A stretch of 34,729 nucleotides of DNA from a virus. The notes below the pieces were generated by a model. That model was not told the origin of the DNA. It did not search any database and worked only from the letters and a program-made list of their open reading frames with translations. A program made the position numbers and the translations under genes. Positions 31,702-34,729 of the stretch are shown here, one piece after another. Where the stretch lies: positions 1-34,729 of IMG/VR virus record IMGVR_UViG_3300046170_000015; one strand, 5' to 3'. Position 1 is the first letter of the stretch. Each line of letters starts with the position of its first letter.

Positions 31702-31971
31702 TTAGTTGGTTAGTGTGTTAGTAGTCGAGGTTAGTCCAACATTGGACTTGATATGTCTTATGACATATTTGGCACGATTGATAAACCACCGTGCTTGTTT
31801 TTGGTCATATGACATAACATGTTGTGCATCAGATAGGATAGACATAGCCAACATGCAAGGCATATCTTCGTGCAGCATATCTTCCATATCTAGCTGTGTG
31901 CAACCGTATATATCCATGTACCGCTTGTCTGTTTCTGTCTGTGCTACTTCATTCCAAGTTAAGTTACCCAT
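31702..31971 (-). CDS. Early protein whose coding sequence carries an operator-like palindrome (89 residues)
   Basis: GGAG is 7 bases before the ATG at 31971. The protein is mostly helical (MGNLTWNEVAQTETDKRYMD onward; AMSILSDAQHVMSYDQKQAR). The C-terminal stretch KSNVGLTSTTNTLTN contains KSNVGL, encoded by the 19-bp palindromic element at 31733-31748; the gene at 33616 encodes the same six residues with its own copy. I recognise no family. It overlaps the small basic gene before it by 8 bases. Confidence 0.65.
   Translation of the reverse strand: MGNLTWNEVAQTETDKRYMDIYGCTQLDMEDMLHEDMPCMLAMSILSDAQHVMSYDQKQARWFINRAKYVIRHIKSNVGLTSTTNTLTN
31733..31748. promoter_or_regulatory. Operator-like palindrome, copy 1
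   Basis: AGTCCAA-CA-TTGGACT, perfect 7-bp arms with a 2-bp centre. The wider 19-bp match TAGTCCAACATTGGACTTG is identical to copies 2 and 4. This copy lies inside the coding sequence of the gene at 31702. Confidence 0.7.
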
Positions 31972-32095
31972 AGATTTTCTCCTGCATCATATGCTTAGTG
32001 CGAACCTGTGCTTTACGGGTACGCTTCCAGTCATCACGCTTTGCTTTGCGGGGTTTCACTTTCAGTGACTTCATTTTCTCTACTTTGATTTGCAT
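31964..32095 (-). CDS. Small basic protein (36-43 residues) overlapping the gene at 32034
   Basis: This frame ends at 31964, overlapping the next start by 8 bases. It reads MKSLKVKPRKAKRDDWKRTR then KAQVRTKHMMQEKIYG, a highly basic helix likely to bind RNA or DNA. Two ATGs are possible: 32095 (43 residues) and 32074 (36 residues, with GAGAAA just before). It overlaps the C-terminal third of the gene at 32034 in another frame. Either both are real, as a compact overlapping pair, or one ends sooner. Confidence 0.5.
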   Translation of the reverse strand: MQIKVEKMKSLKVKPRKAKRDDWKRTRKAQVRTKHMMQEKIYG

Positions 32096-32204
32096 TGTGC
32101 TTATCTTTCTTTCTGTTGTATTTGGTTTTGTCTGGCACTGCTTGTGTCCTGCGGCGTGACTGTGCCACTGCCTTCGCCACAGGGTTGATAGGTTTAATTC
32201 GCAT
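32034..32204 (-). CDS. Small basic protein of unknown function (56 residues)
   Basis: The ATG at 32204 follows GGAGAAAGG and overlaps the preceding stop by 11 bases. The N-terminal MRIKPINPVAKAVAQSRRRT is familiar from small basic proteins of marine phages; the rest is Lys- and Arg-rich (KTKYNRKKDKHNANQSR) before an acidic tail. It probably binds nucleic acid. An upstream frame to 32243 exists but lacks a ribosome site. It shares about 60 bases with the small basic gene at 31964. Confidence 0.6.
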   Translation of the reverse strand: MRIKPINPVAKAVAQSRRRTQAVPDKTKYNRKKDKHNANQSRENEVTESETPQSKA

Positions 32205-32362
32205 TGCCTTTCTCCATGTTGTGGATGAACTGAAGATAATCAATTATCTCCTGCACATCGTAATGTTCTACGTTATGGTCATGCTTCATATGCATTGCCT
32301 TCTGATACACATCCATTGCAAAATCATACATGGATAAGTGCTTTATAAATCTTAACGTCCAT
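32194..32362 (-). CDS. Early protein after control module A, start unclear (leader peptide or frameshift)
   Basis: AAGGAG sits 8 bases before an ATG at 32362 that reads MDVKIYKALIHV and stops at 32324. A second frame, with an ATG at 32331 lacking a ribosome site, continues MYDFAMDVYQKAMHMKHDH to 32194. Dropping one base near 32329 joins both into a 55-residue helical protein. Alternatively the first is a 12-residue leader peptide whose stop overlaps the second start, giving coupled translation. The operator palindrome at 32377 lies directly upstream of the ribosome site. Confidence 0.5.
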
Positions 32363-32376
32363 TTGTAAAACTCCTT

Positions 32377-32392
32377 AGTCCAACATTGGACT
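32377..32392. promoter_or_regulatory. Operator-like palindrome, copy 2 (module A)
   Basis: AGTCCAA-CA-TTGGACT, identical over 19 bp to copies 1 and 4. It sits in the intergenic space just upstream (minus strand) of AAGGAG and the ATG at 32362, and 22 bases from dyad A. A protein bound here would sit near the transcript start of the downstream gene. Confidence 0.75.
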
Positions 32393-32414
32393 TGTCTAGT
32401 ATATCTAAGTAAAT

Positions 32415-32445
32415 ATATTACTTTCACTAAAGTATCAAGTAATAT
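32415..32445. promoter_or_regulatory. Large dyad A with conserved centre
   Basis: ATATTACTT and AAGTAATAT form 9-bp arms around a 13-base centre, TCACTAAAGTATC on the plus strand. The centre is identical in dyad B, while the outer arm bases differ but stay complementary. On the minus strand it contains TTGATA, a possible -35 box, with A/T-rich -10 candidates at imperfect spacing. It could be a protein site, an RNA hairpin or a promoter element. Confidence 0.65.
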
Positions 32446-32469
32446 TTTACATAAGATATACATAAGGGG

Positions 32470-33105
32470 TTAAGCGATACCATGCAGCTTTCGCCATGTA
32501 ACCCATGTAATCGCCTGCAATTCGTATGCTTTCAGCTTACGACCATTGACACGGCAACGACTAGCAGCTTGGCGATAGGCATCTTGAAGATTGCGATACT
32601 CAACAACGCCAATGTTAGTTTTGTTGTCGGTCAAATTGACACGTTCATTGTATGCAATGTTACGAGCATGTCCATCTACTGTACAAGTATCATCACCCAT
32701 GATGTTCTCATAGAAGCATACAATCTTCTTGCCATTAAGAATAGTCTTAATGCTGTCATGGCTTGGTCTAATCTGCCCTAGTATCTGCCATGCCTTGTCT
32801 CGCATAGCATTGTAGGTACAGACAGATACACTATCTACGCTACGACCATTGACAAACGCATCAATCAAATCACGGGCATTTGTCACATTGGTAGACCAAC
32901 GATTGTTAGGTGACAATGCCGCCACAACACCAGCCGCCACATGAATAGAGATACCATAGGATTTGTATTGCTCCGCAAGTTGGCGGCACTCCTCGTATGC
33001 TTCGGCATACCATGCAATGCCATGTGCTACGTCTTCGGGCTTTGCCTTGCGGCGCATAGCAATGATGTTTTTGATAGCAATTTGCATATTAAATTCGGTT
33101 TTCAT
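32470..33105 (-). CDS. Phage protein with HhH-glycosylase-like features (211 residues)
   Basis: GGAG lies 6 bases before the ATG at 33105. Visible motifs are ALSPNNRW (63-70), LNGKKIVCFYENI (123-135), TVDGHA (142-147) and LQAITWVTWRK (196-206). The same order (SP-x2-W, K-x4-FY-x-NI, TVD-x-HA) occurs in a phage protein family, possibly DUF7178. The GK...F...VDxH layout recalls helix-hairpin-helix DNA glycosylases, so base removal is a possible but unproven role; no Fe-S cysteines are seen. The gene is flanked by two copies of the dyad-plus-operator module, about 750 bases apart, and its transcript starts beside module B. Confidence 0.7.
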   Translation of the reverse strand: MKTEFNMQIAIKNIIAMRRKAKPEDVAHGIAWYAEAYEECRQLAEQYKSYGISIHVAAGVVAALSPNNRWSTNVTNARDLIDAFVNGRSVDSVSVCTYNAMRDKAWQILGQIRPSHDSIKTILNGKKIVCFYENIMGDDTCTVDGHARNIAYNERVNLTDNKTNIGVVEYRNLQDAYRQAASRCRVNGRKLKAYELQAITWVTWRKLHGIA

Positions 33106-33124
33106 ATCAAACTCCGTTTGGTTA

Positions 33125-33140
33125 AGTCCAACCTTGGACT
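33125..33140. promoter_or_regulatory. Operator-like palindrome, copy 3 (module B)
   Basis: AGTCCAA-CC-TTGGACT with perfect 7-bp arms. Its flanks match the other copies when read on the minus strand (TAGTCCAAGGTTGGACTTA), so this copy is inverted. It lies between dyad B and the ribosome site of the 211-residue gene. Confidence 0.75.
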
Positions 33141-33157
33141 AGTTAAGTGTTGTATAA

Positions 33158-33196
33158 GTAATATATACTTTCACTAAAGTATCAAGTATATATTAC
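33158..33196. promoter_or_regulatory. Large dyad B with 13-bp arms
   Basis: GTAATATATACTT and AAGTATATATTAC form perfect 13-bp arms around the same 13-base centre as dyad A (TCACTAAAGTATC, 33171-33183). Compared with A, arm positions 6 to 9 from the centre are all swapped, yet each remains paired. The palindrome copy 3 lies 17 bases away, close to the 22-base gap in module A. Confidence 0.7.
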
Positions 33197-33206
33197 GTTA
33201 TTCACA

Positions 33207-33410
33207 CTAAAGCAATTCAGCTAGTATATCCAAGGCAGCTTGCTTGTCAATAGCCTTTCTGTACAAAGCCAAACAAGCAGCAGCTTGTCCTGTATGATAT
33301 ACAGATAACGCTTGGTCATCCCGCTGCTCATCATGTATGACAATTCCAGAGAATTGTGAACGTACTACCTTGTGTCTGCCAAGGTCATGTATTGCCCCAC
33401 GTTTAGCCAT
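33207..33410 (-). CDS. Small early protein (67 residues)
   Basis: The ATG at 33410 is 8 bases from GGAG and overlaps the stop of the membrane protein gene (TAATG). It reads MAKRGAIHDLGRHKVVRSQF, a beta region (SGIVIHDEQRDDQALSVYHT) and a helix (QAAACLALYRKAIDKQAALDI). The small alpha/beta form could bind a host partner. It is the last gene before dyad B. No family recognised. Confidence 0.65.
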   Translation of the reverse strand: MAKRGAIHDLGRHKVVRSQFSGIVIHDEQRDDQALSVYHTGQAAACLALYRKAIDKQAALDILAELL

Positions 33411-33577
33411 TATGACAACTCCGTTGCAAGGATAGTCCAGCCACCGACAAAGCAAGCGGCACAACCTAGAGCAACCCAACCCATACCGGGTACGCCATTC
33501 GCTAGTGACATGACAGACAGCAATCCAACGATTGCACTAGTGACGATTAGAAACAAGGCGATAACAAAATCAAACAT
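33410..33577 (-). CDS. Small two-pass membrane protein (55 residues)
   Basis: GGAG is 8 bases before the ATG at 33577. Two membrane helices are clear: FVIALFLIVTSAIVGLLSV (4-22) and GWVALGCAACFVGGWTIL (33-50), with a short Pro/Gly turn between them. Early phage membrane proteins of this shape may alter host membrane functions or exclude other phages, but holin-like roles are also possible. The stop overlaps the next start. Confidence 0.7.
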   Translation of the reverse strand: MFDFVIALFLIVTSAIVGLLSVMSLANGVPGMGWVALGCAACFVGGWTILATELS

Positions 33578-33615
33578 AGTATTTACTCCGTAAATTGAAA
33601 GGGTGAAGTGACAGC

Positions 33616-34209
33616 TTACGCTGCCACCTTATCTTCGTCAAGCATTTCCAACTGCTCTTTAAGAGCAAGCATGAAGTCTTTAATGGCAATGCCATTCATC
33701 TCACACTGTACCAAGGCATCCAAGGCAATGTCGCTTGGTGACTTTGGATCAGCCTTATCAGCTTCGCTGTCTAGTCCAACATTGGACTTGTCATCAGCTT
33801 CGCTGCTTACAGGTGTCTCTGTATTAGCCTTCGGCTTTGGGTCAGCTTTAGGCTTCATGGCAGCTTGTAAAGCTGTAAGGCTAGTGAAGCCCTTTTTGCT
33901 TTTAGCAATGAAGTCACGGCAAGCTGTCTCATTCGCAGCAAACCACATGGCTTCGCTTCTACGGCGTTTGTCGATACCGGCAATGCCACAATCTTTCAGC
34001 CTTGCTGAAGCGATACGATCACCGCCTTCAGCCTTCAGCTTTAGCATCAGCTTTCCAAGCCGTGTATCAAAGCCATCAGCCTTCGTTGACTTGGTGAAAC
34101 GAGCCTTATCACCTTTGGTGATTTGCTTCCACTCTTTAGCCAAGGCAAAGCCTTCAGCTTCAAGAGTGTTGTTTACAACAGCGACCATTTGAGTTGATGA
34201 ATTTTCCAT
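33616..34209 (-). CDS. First early protein of the minus-strand operon (197 residues)
   Basis: AAGGAAG is 5 bases before the ATG at 34209 (MENSSTQMVAVVNNTLEAEG); the frame could begin at 34272 but that would cover the leader hairpin. The first 125 residues are basic, with KEWKQITKGDKARFTKS, IDKRRRSEAMWF and a SKKGFTSLTALQAAM end, and look like a nucleic-acid-binding fold. A Lys/Pro linker and an acidic stretch (ETPVSSEADDKSNVGLDSEA) follow, then a helix (DALVQCEMNGIAIKDFMLAL). It contains palindrome copy 4 in its linker coding sequence, encoding KSNVGL. No named family. As the first gene, it may act soonest after infection. Confidence 0.65.
   Translation of the reverse strand: MENSSTQMVAVVNNTLEAEGFALAKEWKQITKGDKARFTKSTKADGFDTRLGKLMLKLKAEGGDRIASARLKDCGIAGIDKRRRSEAMWFAANETACRDFIAKSKKGFTSLTALQAAMKPKADPKPKANTETPVSSEADDKSNVGLDSEADKADPKSPSDIALDALVQCEMNGIAIKDFMLALKEQLEMLDEDKVAA
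33773..33788. promoter_or_regulatory. Operator-like palindrome, copy 4
   Basis: AGTCCAA-CA-TTGGACT, identical over 19 bp to copies 1 and 2. It lies in the linker-coding part of the gene at 33616, in the same reading frame as copy 1 in its gene. Confidence 0.7.
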
Positions 34210-34243
34210 TTCGGCTTCCTTTATACTATCTTTAGGTTTTATA

Positions 34244-34286
34244 GGGATATACCCTCTTTCACTTACGTTCAAGAGGTTTATATCCC
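34244..34286 (-). promoter_or_regulatory. Long hairpin in the early transcript leader
   Basis: GGGATATA pairs with TATATCCC (8 bp), then CCTCTT with AAGAGG (6 bp) inside, separated by a small internal loop; the end loop is 12 bases. It sits about 35 bases upstream of the first early ATG (34209). It could protect or process the transcript, or act as a regulated leader. Confidence 0.65.
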
Positions 34287-34428
34287 GTAAAACCGTAAGA
34301 AGATAGATATAAGTTTGAGGTTGAAGCCTCGCCTGCGATCTTCTGCGCCTGCCGTTTCGCCTGTGACTGCAGCTATCTCTGATAGCGAAGTACGTGCGCT
34401 AAACTCGTGTGCTGCATGAGGAATGGCT

Positions 34429-34444
34429 AGTCCAAGGTGGGACT
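34429..34444. promoter_or_regulatory. Operator-like palindrome, copy 5 (one mismatch)
   Basis: AGTCCAA-GG-TGGGACT differs from a perfect palindrome at one arm base. Its flanks (TAGTCCAAGGTGGGACTTA) match copy 3 read on the other strand, apart from that base. It lies upstream of the first early gene. Confidence 0.6.
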
Positions 34445-34729
34445 TATGGCAATGACCATCACCCCAAGGGGGTGGCATTATGTGCATCAACACCTTGCAT
34501 TGTGTGTCATTTTTGCAACACTGCCCCTATTTCACGTCAATCATCATGGCAACTGATACCATAACAGTTGACACATTGCCTGAAACCCGCAGAAATGCTA
34601 GAGTTTTCCTCGCATAATGCACGGATGATACACATATATGCCCATAATGCAGGCATATGAGCCTATGCGCTGGCAGATGCGGGCATACACATGGGGGCGG
34701 GCATGAGCCACCGGGGGGTACCGTAGATA

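Larger units (their letters stand above)
34210..34729. other. Gene-poor right end with inverted repeats and leader
   Basis: About 520 bases show no convincing gene. They hold the leader hairpin at 34244-34286, palindrome copy 5 at 34429-34444, a GC stem CACCCC/GGGGTG (460-474 after 34000), ATATGCC/GGCATAT (34636-34658) and repeated CATAATGCA words at 34612-34651. The early promoter for the minus-strand block should lie here, but I see no clear -35/-10 pair on that strand. The region might also hold an origin or genome-end signal. Confidence 0.5.

Noticed and set aside
34278-34493. Minus-strand open frame of 71 codons in the right-end region
   Set aside because: It begins at a GTG without a ribosome site, runs through the leader hairpin and palindrome copy 5, and its product has no protein-like pattern.
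34568-34590. Plus-strand TTGACA in the right-end region as a promoter
   Set aside because: No -10 box occurs at 16-18 bases downstream, and no plus-strand gene follows in the window.

Overview
The window reads as roughly the tail-fibre-to-early-gene half of a marine podovirus of the HMO-2011 type, a T7-like phage group of marine Alphaproteobacteria such as SAR116, roseobacters and SAR11. The main evidence is a family A DNA polymerase whose exonuclease and polymerase parts are split by a DnaJ-type CxxCxGxG zinc finger, a feature described for HMO-2011. The tandem marine tail-fibre cassette and the T7-like replication set (TOPRIM primase, DnaB-like helicase, polymerase, putative single-strand-binding protein, exonuclease, endonuclease I) fit this. 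The host cannot be named from the sequence alone.

Layout. Bases 1-15529 lie on the plus strand and hold virion genes: the end of one fibre gene, a consensus host-type promoter, a cassette of fibre and small accessory genes (two fibres end in S74 self-cleaving chaperones, one carries about 36 copies of a 17-residue repeat), a small membrane/coiled-coil protein, then five virion or DNA-ejection-type genes ending with a 1211-residue protein. A bidirectional hairpin terminator at 15533-15554 separates this block from a convergent minus-strand block (34209 down to 15614). Read in its own direction, that block starts with many tiny early genes, then a DUF932-type protein, tyrosine integrase, primase, helicase, a nuclease-like protein, DNA polymerase, putative SSB, a Cas4-like Fe-S nuclease, endonuclease I, and a nucleotide module (DUF3310, class II ribonucleotide reductase, ThyX, MazG) with an RMF/CrpP-like gene and a GIY-YIG-type gene. 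Most genes overlap as ATGA, GTGA or TAATG, so translation is probably coupled. Capsid, portal and terminase genes are not in the window.

How they work together. The early genes would take over the host and supply DNA precursors, the middle genes replicate and recombine the genome, and the plus-strand genes build the adsorption and ejection apparatus. Eleven genes shorter than about 60 residues were added by reading the gaps for ribosome-binding sites and overlaps.

Most unusual parts. (1) Five copies of a 16-bp palindrome, AGTCCAA-NN-TTGGACT, lie only at 31.7-34.5 kb, 644-748 bp apart. Two of them stand next to two copies of a second, larger dyad whose arms differ in sequence but keep their pairing around an identical 13-base centre. 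These two-part modules flank a 211-residue gene and look like an uncharacterised early control system. (2) Five genes, including ribonucleotide reductase and a tail fibre, are each interrupted by what looks like one extra base. This is either a sequencing artefact or real inactivation. (3) A 17-residue hydrophobic peptide gene overlaps a near-consensus promoter.
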